53,957 bases of DNA from Lachnospiraceae bacterium (GCA_028692395.1 JAQUXP010000025.1:1-53957), one strand, 5' to 3'; numbered from the stretch's first letter, positions 8,915 to 17,249 are shown. Program-made: numbers and translations. Notes: a model not told the origin generated them from the letters alone.

Positions 8915-8963
8915 TACCCTGCTTTTGGATAACTGTGCAGTACATGCACACACCTATTGATTA

Positions 8964-8992
8964 ATTATATACAGTTTTTGTTTTACTGTCAA
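8964..8992 (-). promoter_or_regulatory. Promoter of the cobalamin operon
   Basis: On the minus strand TTGACA (8992-8987) and TATAAT (8969-8964) are separated by exactly 17 nt, a full match to the vegetative sigma consensus. The leader that follows contains a short palindrome TGTGCA/TGCACA and then the cobalamin riboswitch. Confidence 0.85.
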
Positions 8993-9108
8993 CGCAATGC
9001 TTGTAAGTTTTCACAAGAATGGTTTTTCACAACAATCATGTTCTCTTTCGAAAACAGCAGCACTAAAACTTTCCTGATTTCAAAATAATGCATATTTGTC
9101 TCAGACAC

Positions 9109-9153
9109 AAAAACAGCCTATATCAACCGTTCAACATCTGATTGATATAGGCT
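9109..9153 (-). terminator. Intrinsic terminator of rny
   Basis: A perfect 12-bp stem AGCCTATATCAA/TTGATATAGGCT (9115-9126, 9142-9153) is followed on the minus strand by GTTTTTGT. It ends 14 nt after the rny stop codon. Confidence 0.88.
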
Positions 9154-9166
9154 ATTAATAAAAGTC

Positions 9167-10726
9167 TTATTTTGCGTAATCTGTAACTCGTGATTCACGG
9201 ATTACATTTACCTTAATTTGACCCGGATATTCCAGTTCAGCTTCAATCTGTTTTGAAATATCTCTTGCCAGCAGTACCATACCGTCATCATTGATCTGTT
9301 CTGGTACAACCATGACACGTACCTCTCTACCCGCCTGAATAGCAAAAGACTTGTCAACTCCCTTAAAGGAATTCGTTATGTCTTCGAGTTGCTTTAATCT
9401 GTTTGTATATGTTTCAAGAGTTTCTCTTCTTGCACCTGGTCTTGCTGCAGATATTGCATCCGCTGCCTGAACAAGACATGCAATCAGGGACTGAGGTTCT
9501 ACATCTCCGTGATGTGCCTCAACTGCATTGATGATTAATGCGGATTCCTTGTACTTTTTACAAAGATCTACACCAATTTGGATATGGGAGCCTTCTACAT
9601 CATGATCGATAGATTTACCGATATCATGCAGCAGACCTGCACGTTTTGCCATGCGTACATCTGCGCCTACTTCACCGGCAAGTAAACCGGTAAGCTGTGC
9701 AACCTCGATGGAATGCTTTAATGCGTTCTGACCATAGCTGGTACGAAACTTCATACGTCCAAGAAGTCGAATCAGTTCTGGATGGATTCCATGAACACCA
9801 ACCTCAAGGGCAGCAGTTTCGCCTTCTTCACGAATATTTGCATCCACTTCTTTCTGGGCTTTTTCAACCATCTCTTCAATACGAGCCGGATGAATACGTC
9901 CATCAACAATCAGTTTCTCAAGGGCAATTCTTGCCACTTCTCTTCGAATCGGATCAAAGGAAGATAGAACCACTGCTTCCGGTGTATCATCAATAATCAG
10001 ATCCACCCCAGTCATCGTCTCCAGCGTACGGATATTTCTACCCTCGCGTCCGATGATTCTTCCCTTCATCTCATCGCTTGGAAGCTGGACTACAGAAATT
10101 GTTGATTCAGATACGTGATCCACTGCACATTTTTGAATTGCTGTGACCACATATTCCTTTGCCTTTCGTCCTGCTTCTTCCTTTGCCTGGCTTTCCAGTT
10201 CTCTGTAAAGCTTGGCAGTGTCGATCTTTACTTCATCTTCTACAGATTTTAACAGATACTCTTTTGCCTGTTCGGAGGTAAAGCCGGAAATTTTTTCCAA
10301 CTGCTGTACTTCCTGGTCTTGTAGTTCATCGACTTTCTTTTCTTTCTTCAAAATCTCTGCTTCTTTTGCTGTAATATCATTTTCACGACGTTCTAAAACA
10401 TCGGCTTTCCTGTCAATGGATTCTTCCTTTGACAATACTCGTTTTTCATACTTCTGCAGTTCTGCTCTTCTTTCCCGAGACTCTTTTTCCGCTTCGTTCT
10501 TAGCTTTCAAAGACTCTTCTTTTACTTCCAAAAGCGCTTCACGTTTCTTAGTTTCAGCTGATTTCAATGCCTCATCTATTATGTTTCTGGCTTTTTCCTC
10601 TGCAGTGCCGACAGTATCAGCATCTTCTCGGGTTTTTCTTGCAACTGCAACCTTACTGGTAACAGGAACCGCAATAAGTAGAGTGACTAACACAGCAATG
10701 ATTGGAATCAATATGTCCAACAACAT
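9167..10726 (-). CDS. rny: Ribonuclease Y
   Basis: RNase Y is a membrane-anchored endoribonuclease that starts bulk mRNA decay in many Firmicutes. The 519-residue protein has the full architecture. An N-terminal transmembrane helix spans residues 3-23. A long charged coiled coil rich in E/K/R/A runs about 30-190. A KH domain carries [15 protein letters not shown] at 222-236. The HD domain has the metal-binding His367-Asp368 in [12 protein letters not shown]. The ATG is preceded by AGGAGGTG. It has its own promoter (10777-10805) and terminator, so it is probably monocistronic. Confidence 0.97.
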   Translation of the reverse strand: MLLDILIPIIAVLVTLLIAVPVTSKVAVARKTREDADTVGTAEEKARNIIDEALKSAETKKREALLEVKEESLKAKNEAEKESRERRAELQKYEKRVLSKEESIDRKADVLERRENDITAKEAEILKKEKKVDELQDQEVQQLEKISGFTSEQAKEYLLKSVEDEVKIDTAKLYRELESQAKEEAGRKAKEYVVTAIQKCAVDHVSESTISVVQLPSDEMKGRIIGREGRNIRTLETMTGVDLIIDDTPEAVVLSSFDPIRREVARIALEKLIVDGRIHPARIEEMVEKAQKEVDANIREEGETAALEVGVHGIHPELIRLLGRMKFRTSYGQNALKHSIEVAQLTGLLAGEVGADVRMAKRAGLLHDIGKSIDHDVEGSHIQIGVDLCKKYKESALIINAVEAHHGDVEPQSLIACLVQAADAISAARPGARRETLETYTNRLKQLEDITNSFKGVDKSFAIQAGREVRVMVVPEQINDDGMVLLARDISKQIEAELEYPGQIKVNVIRESRVTDYAK

Positions 10727-10776
10727 CGCAGGAGCACCTCCTTATTAAGTTTTCATTGTACACTTACAACAGTTCA

Positions 10777-10805
10777 ATTTTATACTGATTTAACAATTTT
10801 GTCAA
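10777..10805 (-). promoter_or_regulatory. Promoter of rny
   Basis: On the minus strand TTGACA (10805-10800) and TAAAAT (10782-10777) are spaced by 17 nt, about 50 nt upstream of the rny start. Confidence 0.75.
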
Positions 10806-10834
10806 TCTATCTATCAAACTTTTGTACATTATTC

Positions 10835-10967
10835 GTTACTGTTCCCTCTGTGACCAGCAACCTGCCGAAATTTATTCCAAATCTCCTTCGGAGATGGAAT
10901 TTCGGCACTCTTGTTTCACTTTCTCACGGACTGCGCAGTAAATGCTCAGTCCTGTGTGAACAGTAGC
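10835..10967 (-). repeat. Compound stem-loop element with terminal inverted repeats (dispersed repeat, copy 3)
   Basis: The ends are GTTACTGTTC (10835-10844) and GAACAGTAGC (10958-10967), which are inverted copies of each other with one mismatch. Inside are two hairpins. One is a long imperfect stem built on TGCCGAAAT and ATTTCGGCA (about 10863-10907). The other is GGACTG.GCA / TGC.CAGTCC around the conserved GTAAA loop, preceded by TGTTTCACTTTCTCACG (10912-10928). It lies between recX and the rny promoter and probably ends recX transcription. The end-to-end symmetry suggests a small non-autonomous element. Confidence 0.55.
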
Positions 10968-10982
10968 CATGATTCATCTTTC

Positions 10983-11597
10983 TTATTGCTGGTAACGTGC
11001 CAGAACGCTGCTGATATCGCTGCCCGAGTATCCCCGGCGTGCCAGATATCCGTAGATACGACGCAGCTCTTTCTCATCCATACGATGTGGTTCACCCGCA
11101 CGTTTTCTCAGAAGCGCCTCAATCTGTCCCGTCTCCGACTGCTCCCTGGCTCCACTTTCCTCCCAGACAGCCAGAATTGTATCACGATCCACTCCCCGAC
11201 GCTCCAGTTCAAACTGAATACTGCGCAGACTTTTCTTTCCCCGTCTGCTTTCCAGATATTGTCTGGTATAACGTGCATCATCAATATAATGATACGACTT
11301 TACATAAGCAATCGCACGGTCTATCACCTCATCCGGATGGCCATCTCGGGTAAGTTTCCCCCTCAGCTCAGCCTCTGTCCGATCCTGCGTCATCAAAAGA
11401 TGCATCGTCCGTATCTTGGCTCTTTTCGTCAGTACTTCATCTATAATTTCCCGGTAACATTCTTCGGAGATTTCCTGTTCCTCCCGAATGCCATAGCGGG
11501 ACAGCTCTCCTTTGTATAGCACAAAGGCTGGCTGTCCCTCTAATTCAACTTTGCTTTTTTTGTTTGTTACCGGTGTAATGGTTTTCACTAATATCAT
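10983..11597 (-). CDS. recX: Regulatory protein RecX
   Basis: RecX binds RecA filaments and modulates recombinase activity. The 204-residue protein is made of helical three-helix repeats. RTEAELRGKLTRDGHPDEVIDRAI and the YIDDARYTRQYLESR segment are hallmark RecX sequences, and the C-terminal LRRIYGYLARRGYSGSDI is a further repeat. The ATG is preceded by GGGAG. It starts 76 nt after the recA stop, the common recA-recX arrangement, and is probably expressed from the recA promoter with SOS induction. Confidence 0.92.
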   Translation of the reverse strand: MILVKTITPVTNKKSKVELEGQPAFVLYKGELSRYGIREEQEISEECYREIIDEVLTKRAKIRTMHLLMTQDRTEAELRGKLTRDGHPDEVIDRAIAYVKSYHYIDDARYTRQYLESRRGKKSLRSIQFELERRGVDRDTILAVWEESGAREQSETGQIEALLRKRAGEPHRMDEKELRRIYGYLARRGYSGSDISSVLARYQQ

Positions 11598-11673
11598 CTG
11601 AAATCTCCCGGTTTTTGTCTGTCATATCAAGCTGGCCTGTGTTTGAAGAACCTTTTAAAAGGTCCTCAAAGTC

Positions 11674-12783
11674 TCACGCATCCGCTTTCGTCGCTGCCTC
11701 CGATGGGGCATCCTTGTCCTTACTTGAAGCTTTTCCCTTACTTTCTTTAGTGTCCTTGCTGTCCTTACTGCTCTTTCCCAGTGCCGGGGCAAGTCCGTAA
11801 TGCTCGCGCACCAGCTTCTCTACCTCATCGCAAATCTCTGTGTTCTCTGCCAGATAAATCTTGGCATTCTCACGTCCCTGTGCAATCTTGGCCTCCTTAT
11901 AGGCATACCATGCACCGCTCTTCTGGATAATTCCAAGATTTGCAGCAATATCCAGAATATCTCCCTCTTTGGAAATGCCCTTTCCAAACATAATATCAAA
12001 CTCTGCCTCTTTAAAAGGAGGCGCTACTTTATTCTTCACAACCTTGACTCTGGTGTGATTACCGATAATCTCTCCCGCCTGCTTCAAGGCCTCTACTCTT
12101 CTGATATCCAGACGGATGGAGGCATAAAACTTCAAAGCACGTCCTCCTGTTGTTGTCTCAGGATTTCCAAACATAACACCAATCTTTTCACGCAGCTGGT
12201 TAATAAAGATAACAATACAATTCGACTTGCTGATAACTGCAGTCAGTTTCCGAAGAGCCTGGGACATCAGACGAGCCTGAAGTCCCATATGGGAATCTCC
12301 CATGTCGCCATCAATCTCAGCCTTTGGAACCAGTGCTGCCACGGAGTCCACGATGACAATGTCAACCGCTCCGGAACGGACCATGGTCTCTGTGATTTCC
12401 ATCGCCTGTTCCCCATTATCCGGCTGGGAGATATACAGATTATCAATGTCAACACCAATATTTTTTGCATATGCCGGATCCAGTGCATGCTCTGCATCGA
12501 TGAATCCTGCAATTCCACCTGCTTTTTGCACCTCCGCTACCATATGAAGCGCAACTGTTGTTTTACCGGAGGATTCCGGTCCATAAACCTCTATAATTCT
12601 TCCCTTGGGCACGCCCCCAAGTCCCAAAGCAATATCCAGACTCAGGGATCCGGTAGGAACGGTCTCTACATTCATATTCGTTCCGGAATCTCCAAGCTTC
12701 ATCACGGAACCTTTACCAAACTGTTTCTCAATCTGCCCTAAAGCGGCATCTAATGCTTTCATCTTATCTTCTTTGCTGGTCAT
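11674..12783 (-). CDS. recA: Recombinase RecA
   Basis: RecA carries out strand exchange and activates LexA self-cleavage. The 369-residue sequence has the Walker A motif GPESSGKTT at 68-76, [12 protein letters not shown] near 95, [13 protein letters not shown], the L2-type region [22 protein letters not shown], and a normal core. The C-terminal about 30 residues are a lysine/serine/aspartate-rich low-complexity tail ([19 protein letters not shown]), longer and more repetitive than in many homologues. The start is fixed by AAAAGGAG ahead of the ATG. A LexA-type box (12804-12817) sits between promoter and start, so it is SOS-controlled. Confidence 0.98.
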   Translation of the reverse strand: MTSKEDKMKALDAALGQIEKQFGKGSVMKLGDSGTNMNVETVPTGSLSLDIALGLGGVPKGRIIEVYGPESSGKTTVALHMVAEVQKAGGIAGFIDAEHALDPAYAKNIGVDIDNLYISQPDNGEQAMEITETMVRSGAVDIVIVDSVAALVPKAEIDGDMGDSHMGLQARLMSQALRKLTAVISKSNCIVIFINQLREKIGVMFGNPETTTGGRALKFYASIRLDIRRVEALKQAGEIIGNHTRVKVVKNKVAPPFKEAEFDIMFGKGISKEGDILDIAANLGIIQKSGAWYAYKEAKIAQGRENAKIYLAENTEICDEVEKLVREHYGLAPALGKSSKDSKDTKESKGKASSKDKDAPSEAATKADA

Positions 12784-12803
12784 AACTGTCTCCTTTTAAC
12801 GTG

Positions 12804-12817
12804 CGAACGCATGTTCG
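12804..12817. promoter_or_regulatory. LexA/DinR (SOS) box of recA
   Basis: CGAACGCATGTTCG is a perfect match to the Gram-positive SOS box CGAAC-N4-GTTCG. It lies just downstream of the recA -10 element and 21 nt before the recA start codon, a position suited to repression by LexA. Confidence 0.92.
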
Positions 12818-12829
12818 TATCTAATTAAT

Positions 12830-12858
12830 ATAGTATTACAAATTTTCTTTCTTGTCAA
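12830..12858 (-). promoter_or_regulatory. Promoter of recA
   Basis: TTGACA (12858-12853) and TACTAT (12835-12830) on the minus strand are spaced by 17 nt, immediately upstream of the SOS box. Confidence 0.78.
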
Positions 12859-12930
12859 TTGTTTTCTTTCTGTATTATCTTTCAATATTTTTTCGGGAAA
12901 CTCACGGTGATTACCGTCAGAAGAGCAAAC

Positions 12931-12959
12931 AACCGCAACGTCACCTGTACGTTACGGTT
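12931..12959 (-). terminator. Probable terminator after eutP
   Basis: The 11-bp stem AACCGCAACGT/ACGTTACGGTT has one mismatch and a 7-nt loop. On the minus strand it is followed by GTTTGCTCTTCT, only moderately U-rich. A second small hairpin ACGGT/ACCGT follows at 12904-12917. It separates the eutP gene from the recA promoter. Confidence 0.5.
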
Positions 12960-12986
12960 TTAATCTAACATAGAATCCATACTCAG

Positions 12987-13484
12987 TCAAGCCATATCCC
13001 AATCCTGCATACCCATACGCTGGCGGTTTTTAGCCTCCTCCAAAGTCATCCTTGCGGGCTCTTCGTCTAAGAATTCACGAAGAGTGTCAATCCCCTCCCC
13101 AGTCAGGTTATTTACCTGAAAGATCTGTTCGCAGCCGGAATTAATCAGCCACTGGCTCACCATCGGTATATTCGCATAAGGAGAGTCAATCTTTGTGATA
13201 ATTCCGATCAGCGGCCGATTCAAAAAGCACTGACAATTTGCCTCAAACAGGCTGAAGGGTTCATCTGCGGCACACAGAATCGCAATTACATCCGCCTCAA
13301 AAGAAAAGCAGGCAAGTCCCACACCACATTTCTTCGTCTCCGAGTACTCTCCCGGTGTGTCAATAGCAATATCATCCGTATTGGTATACTGGGTTTTATG
13401 ATAATGCAGCTCTTCCCCCTTAAGTGCCTGCATCAGGGAAGTTTTTCCCGCTTCACTTCTGCCCATCAAAAATAACTTTTTCAT
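12987..13484 (-). CDS. eutP: EutP/PduV-family small GTPase-like protein
   Basis: This 165-residue P-loop protein belongs to the family found in ethanolamine and propanediol microcompartment operons. EutP has been reported to have acetate kinase activity and PduV to act in compartment positioning; which applies here is unknown. Visible motifs are MGRSEAGKTSLMQ (P-loop, from residue 7), IDTPGEY (G3), TKID (G4), and a YHKTQYTNTDDIAI switch region. The start at 13484 is chosen because GGAGG lies 5 nt ahead; the open frame extends 8 codons further without a better site. It is the last gene of a three-gene cluster with two shell proteins and no enzyme genes nearby. Confidence 0.85.
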   Translation of the reverse strand: MKKLFLMGRSEAGKTSLMQALKGEELHYHKTQYTNTDDIAIDTPGEYSETKKCGVGLACFSFEADVIAILCAADEPFSLFEANCQCFLNRPLIGIITKIDSPYANIPMVSQWLINSGCEQIFQVNNLTGEGIDTLREFLDEEPARMTLEEAKNRQRMGMQDWDMA

Positions 13485-13530
13485 CCGTTCCTCCGATGCA
13501 GCTTCCATGCCTTATGCACGACAGCTCCCT

Positions 13531-13962
13531 TTACTTTTCTGAAACACTGCAGACCGTGAATCCCAGTTCTTTTCGAAAGTATTCCACAATAGCCTCCACG
13601 GCGCTGCGCACCTCGGCATGGGCCCCGGTGAGAATCAGTGTTCCGCAGAAGCGGTCCATAAATCCGATATCTACAGCACCGGACTTTACCGCTATATCCG
13701 CTGCGGCAACCACAGACTCCCACGGTGTAAAGCATAAAAGTCCTATCGTATCACCAGTGTGGTCCTCTCCCTCATGGACACCGATGTGCAGCCCCAGATT
13801 CTGATAGACACTGGTCTGGGACACACCGATAATATGGGCCAGACTGATCTCTCTTCCCGGTACCCGCACCCGGACCATCCGCAGACTCTCTCCCGCTTTT
13901 GGTCTGTAATGTTCTGAAAATATCTTATCCAGCAGCTCTTCCTTTGTCATTCTATCACCCAT
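13531..13962 (-). CDS. eutS: Microcompartment shell protein, EutS/PduU-like (first of two)
   Basis: This 143-residue circularly permuted BMC-domain protein resembles EutS/PduU. Matching segments are GREISLAHIIGV near 33-44, TIGLLCFTPWESVVAAADIAVKSGAVDIGFMDRFCGTLI (about residues 70-110), and a C-terminal VEAIVEYFRKELGF. Compared with EutS (about 111 residues) it has an N-terminal extension of about 25-30 residues starting TKEELLDKIFSEHY, which might be an interaction or regulatory helix. It is about 50% identical by eye to the neighbouring paralogue in the core. An AGGAAG lies ahead of the ATG. No other BMC shell gene is in the window, so it could be an accessory to a compartment encoded elsewhere. 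Confidence 0.85.
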   Translation of the reverse strand: MGDRMTKEELLDKIFSEHYRPKAGESLRMVRVRVPGREISLAHIIGVSQTSVYQNLGLHIGVHEGEDHTGDTIGLLCFTPWESVVAAADIAVKSGAVDIGFMDRFCGTLILTGAHAEVRSAVEAIVEYFRKELGFTVCSVSEK

Positions 13963-13973
13963 GGCAGCACTTC

Positions 13974-14336
13974 CTATCTTTTGGTGACGGGACAGGTGAC
14001 ATACCCCAGCACATCACGAAAATAAGAAACAATTTCGTTGATCGCCATGGTCACATCTGCAATCTCACCAGAGATAATCAACGTACCGGTAAAGCGATCT
14101 GCAAAGCCAAGATACACATCACCACTTTTCACTGCAATATCCGATGCGATCACGGCAGATTCCGGTGGCGTCATATTCATAATACCAATGGCAGAAGCAC
14201 CATAATCGATAGAGGGATTCAACCCCAGCTTCTGGTAAATGATCGGTGCCGGTCCTCCCATTACATGTGCAAGGGTAATCTCTTTTCCTGCCACAGTCTC
14301 TTGTACAATTCTGATCTGATCATGGTTTTCCCCCAT
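13974..14336 (-). CDS. eutS: Microcompartment shell protein, EutS/PduU-like (second of two)
   Basis: This 120-residue paralogue of the adjacent gene has VAGKEITLAHVMGGP near the start, AIGIMNMTPPESAVIASDIAVKSGDVYLGFADRFTGTLI as the BMC core, and VSYFRDVLGYVTCPV at the end. The start at 14336 is chosen because GGAGG lies 8 nt ahead. The open frame extends to 14381, but that stretch contains the glgA terminator hairpin and is unlikely to be coding. It is the first gene of the eutS-eutS-eutP cluster. Only 28 nt separate the terminator's U-tract from this start, so there is little room for a dedicated promoter. Confidence 0.86.
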   Translation of the reverse strand: MGENHDQIRIVQETVAGKEITLAHVMGGPAPIIYQKLGLNPSIDYGASAIGIMNMTPPESAVIASDIAVKSGDVYLGFADRFTGTLIISGEIADVTMAINEIVSYFRDVLGYVTCPVTKR

Positions 14337-14363
14337 ATCTGATACCTCCATAAGTTTTTCCTG

Positions 14364-14390
14364 CGAAAAAACCCAAAGCAAACGCTTTGG
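14364..14390 (-). terminator. Terminator between glgA and the eutS cluster (possible attenuator)
   Basis: A perfect 7-bp stem CCAAAGC/GCTTTGG (14373-14379, 14384-14390) with a 4-nt loop is followed on the minus strand by GTTTTTTC. It ends glgA, yet the next gene starts 28 nt later, so downstream expression would require read-through or antitermination. Confidence 0.8.
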
Positions 14391-14441
14391 ATTCTTTCAC
14401 ACTCTCCTGTTCTTATCTCACCACTGTATTCCTTATAAAAA

Positions 14442-15884
14442 CTACTGAGCAAGCCAGTCATACAGCTCCTGATACTGAACTGCCGAACTGTACCAGGAGA
14501 AATCCTGTGCCATGCCCCTGTCAATAATCTTGTTCCACTCCCTCTTTTTATCATAATAGATGCGTTCTGCGTAACGTATCGTGCCCAGCATCTCATGGGC
14601 ATTATAATTGAGGAAGCTGAAACCGGTTCCGGTTCCTTCATATTCGTTATAAGCTTCCACTGTGTCCTTCAGACCGCCTGTCTCACGCACAATAGGAACT
14701 GTGCCATAACGAAGGCTCATCAGCTGGCTGAGTCCACAGGGTTCAAAAAGCGACGGCATTAAAAATGCATCTGCCGAAGCATAAATCTTATGTGACATAG
14801 CTTCCGAATAATAAATATTAGCAGAAACCTTGCTGCCATACTTCCATGCAAAATGTCGGAACATATTCTCATACTTTGGATCTCCGGTTCCAAGAACTAC
14901 CAGCTGTATGGCATCCTGGCAAAGCTCATCCATCATATAGGCAATCAGATCAAGTCCTTTCTGATCTGTCAGACGGGATACAATACCGATCATCAAAGCC
15001 TTTGGATTCACCTCCAGACCTAACTCTTCCTGCAGGGCAACTTTATTCTTAATCTTTTCCTTCCGGAAATTCTTTGCATTATATTTGTGTGAAATATGGA
15101 CATCCGTCTCCGGGTTATATTCATCATAATCAATACCATTTACGATGCCCCGAAGGCTCTGGGCTCTGGCAAACATCAGTCCATCCAGTCCCTCTCCGTA
15201 AAATGGTGTCTTAATCTCTTCTGCGTAAGTTTTGCTTACCGTTGTGATAGCATCTGCATAGACCAGACCGCCTTTCAGATAATCGCCGTCTTTCTTATAT
15301 TCCAGCTTGTCCGGAGTAAAGAAGCTGTCCGGCAGGCCGGTGATTGCCTTTATCGTCTTCACATCCCACACACCCTGAAATTTCAGGTTATGTATGGTCA
15401 TAATTGATTTGATACCACGATAGAATTCACTTCCCTGAAAACGTTCCTTCAGATATACCGGAATCAGTCCTGTCTGCCAGTCATGGCAATGGATGATGTC
15501 CGGGCGGAAATCAATAACCGGAAGAATAGAAAGTGCTGCTTTTGAGAAAAATGCAAACTTCTCAAGATCCCCCGGCATTCCTGCGTAGGGCTGTGAGCCG
15601 CTGAAATGTTCTTCATTATCGATAAAGTAGAACTTGATTCCATCATATTCCATCTCAAAGATTCCCACATACTGCTGACGCCAGTTCAAATCCATATAAA
15701 AATTCGCAACATAGCGCATCTGATGCGTATACTGTTCTTTTATCATCGAATATTTCGGGATAATAACACGCACATCATAATATTCTTTCGGGAAACACTT
15801 TGGTAAGGAACCGACAACATCTGCCAGTCCGCCTGTTTTAATAAATGGCACTGCCTCAGATGCGACAAATAATATCTTCTTCAT
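14442..15884 (-). CDS. glgA: Glycogen synthase (ADP-glucose), GT5 family
   Basis: GlgA elongates alpha-1,4-glucan from ADP-glucose in the cytoplasm. The 480-residue protein shows the N-terminal KTGGLADVVGSLP (residues 16-28, the ADP-glucose-binding KTGGL). Further motifs are IIHCHDWQTGLIPVYLK, IMTIHNLKFQGVW, the RLTDQKGLDL loop, and the C-terminal MPSLFEPCGLSQLMSLRYGTVPIVRETGGLKDTV motif of GT5 enzymes. Length matches bacterial GlgA. No other glg gene adjoins it. An extended -10 (TGGTATAAT) lies about 40 nt upstream, suggesting it is transcribed alone and ends at the hairpin before eutS. Confidence 0.96.
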   Translation of the reverse strand: MKKILFVASEAVPFIKTGGLADVVGSLPKCFPKEYYDVRVIIPKYSMIKEQYTHQMRYVANFYMDLNWRQQYVGIFEMEYDGIKFYFIDNEEHFSGSQPYAGMPGDLEKFAFFSKAALSILPVIDFRPDIIHCHDWQTGLIPVYLKERFQGSEFYRGIKSIMTIHNLKFQGVWDVKTIKAITGLPDSFFTPDKLEYKKDGDYLKGGLVYADAITTVSKTYAEEIKTPFYGEGLDGLMFARAQSLRGIVNGIDYDEYNPETDVHISHKYNAKNFRKEKIKNKVALQEELGLEVNPKALMIGIVSRLTDQKGLDLIAYMMDELCQDAIQLVVLGTGDPKYENMFRHFAWKYGSKVSANIYYSEAMSHKIYASADAFLMPSLFEPCGLSQLMSLRYGTVPIVRETGGLKDTVEAYNEYEGTGTGFSFLNYNAHEMLGTIRYAERIYYDKKREWNKIIDRGMAQDFSWYSSAVQYQELYDWLAQ

Positions 15885-15916
15885 GTAAAAACCCCCTGTC
15901 CAGCTTTTGTACCAAT

Positions 15917-15945
15917 ATTATACCATAACCCTTCCGGAATGAAAA
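15917..15945 (-). promoter_or_regulatory. Promoter of glgA (extended -10)
   Basis: TATAAT (15922-15917) is preceded on the minus strand by TGG, an extended -10. At 17-nt spacing the -35 position reads TTTTCA, which is weak. It lies between spo0A and glgA. Confidence 0.45.
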
Positions 15946-15960
15946 GCAAAACGTCATACT

Positions 15961-16752
15961 TCAACTCTGGTTTTTATACTCTAATCTGATTTTATCTGTA
16001 ATCAGTGCGATGAATTCAGAATTTGTCGGTTTTCCTTTTCCATTGTTCACAGTATAACCGAACAGTTCATCGATGGTATCAATTTTCCCACGACTCCATG
16101 CCACTTCAATCGCATGTCGAATTGCACGTTCCACACGGCTTGCCGTGGTCTGGTGCTTCTTGGCTATGGTAGGATAAAGAATCTTTGTGATGGAATTCAG
16201 CATTTCCACATCATCCACGGAGAACATAATCGCATCCCGCAGATACTGGTACCCCTTAATATGTGCAGGTACGCCGATTTCATGAATAATGCCGGTAACT
16301 TCCATCTCCAGATTTCTTTCTTCTGTCTTCGGCGCATAATTATGCGGTGTTTTCACCTCTTTACTGACGGAGCTCCCCTCCCGGATAGATTTAATCCGAT
16401 TTAGCAGAACTTCATTATCAAATGGTTTCAGTATGTAATAAGCTGCTCCCAGCTGAAAAGCATCTTCCGTAATTCTGTCCTGGCCGACTGCTGATACCAC
16501 AATAAACGCCGGTTTCTTCTTGATCGTTTCGTCATTCGCTACTTTTTCCAGCACAGTAAGTCCATCCATCTTTGGCATAATAATATCCAGCAAAACAACA
16601 TCCGGTGCTTTATCCCGGATGATATTGTAGATGTCTCTTCCATTGTCTGCCTGACCTATAAGCTCCAGCTGTCTGTCGCTTCTAATCAGGGTTGCCATCA
16701 AGTCAAGAATTCTCTCATTATCATCTGCAACTGCTATACTCAATTTTTCCAT
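15961..16752 (-). CDS. spo0A: Stage 0 sporulation response regulator Spo0A
   Basis: Spo0A is the master regulator of entry into sporulation. The 264-residue protein has a receiver domain with the acidic pair Asp10-Asp11, phospho-acceptor Asp56 in [13 protein letters not shown], and a conserved Lys in ILKPFD. The C-terminal Spo0A DNA-binding domain contains [30 protein letters not shown]. The start at 16752 follows GGGAGG at 8 nt; the open frame extends 8 codons further without a site. It is directly downstream of spoIVB, the usual Clostridia/Bacillus arrangement. The 497-nt leader region holds a likely vegetative promoter and several palindromes. Confidence 0.97.
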   Translation of the reverse strand: MEKLSIAVADDNERILDLMATLIRSDRQLELIGQADNGRDIYNIIRDKAPDVVLLDIIMPKMDGLTVLEKVANDETIKKKPAFIVVSAVGQDRITEDAFQLGAAYYILKPFDNEVLLNRIKSIREGSSVSKEVKTPHNYAPKTEERNLEMEVTGIIHEIGVPAHIKGYQYLRDAIMFSVDDVEMLNSITKILYPTIAKKHQTTASRVERAIRHAIEVAWSRGKIDTIDELFGYTVNNGKGKPTNSEFIALITDKIRLEYKNQS

Positions 16753-16861
16753 AATAATATCCTCCCATAAAAGCAATCACAGCTTTACACTAATCCGTGA
16801 TTTCGCGTCTGGGGTAGGCGGGCGCCTTTTTTTCGATCTCTTCCTTCCAAACACTAACTTC

Positions 16862-16889
16862 ATTATAGGTCTTATTTTGTTTATTTCAA
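16862..16889 (-). promoter_or_regulatory. Candidate vegetative promoter of spo0A
   Basis: TTGAAA (16889-16884) and TATAAT (16867-16862) on the minus strand are spaced by 16 nt, about 110 nt upstream of the start. Two weak 0A-box-like sequences (TATCGAA at about 16918-16924, GATCGAA at about 16835-16841) flank it, differing from TGTCGAA at one or two positions. Confidence 0.5.
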
Positions 16890-17090
16890 TACAAAAATAC
16901 AAATCCGTGGTATTTTCGTTCGATAAATTCCCATGATTTTCTTCATAATTTGCCAAAATTCTACATAATTGCAGGGCAAATGATGTATTTATACCTTTTT
17001 CGCACCTGTTTCTTTCTGTTCTGATTCCACTTATTTATGACTGTTTTCTCTCCGACTTTATATAATCCCCTATCTTATTCATTTTTTATA

Positions 17091-17190
17091 ATATACCCTT
17101 TCGGGTATATATTTCATTATTTTACTGCAGAATGGTCCCTATTGGGTATGATTTTTATCTTTTTTTTGCAAACCATATACCCGATAGGGA
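17091..17190. repeat. Cluster of three ACCC/GGGT palindromes between spoIVB and spo0A
   Basis: The first is ATATACCC-TTTC-GGGTATAT (17091-17110), a perfect 8-bp stem. The second is TCCCTATTGGGTAT (17136-17149). The third is ATACCCGATAGGGA (17177-17190), the inverse of the second with one mismatch; the two could pair into a 14-bp stem with a 27-nt loop. The rest of the 16777-17249 gap holds no gene I can support. These could be binding sites for a regulator or transcript hairpins ending spoIVB. Confidence 0.5.
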
Positions 17191-17249
17191 TTGTTTTTTC
17201 ACAGCATATATAAAATCATAAGTTATAACTATTTGGAGCCATGCAATGT

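Noticed and set aside
14364-14390. ANTAR (EutV) dual-hairpin antitermination site before eutS
   Set aside because: The hairpin loop does not have A at position 1 and G at position 4 of a six-base loop, and I could not find a second hairpin just upstream.
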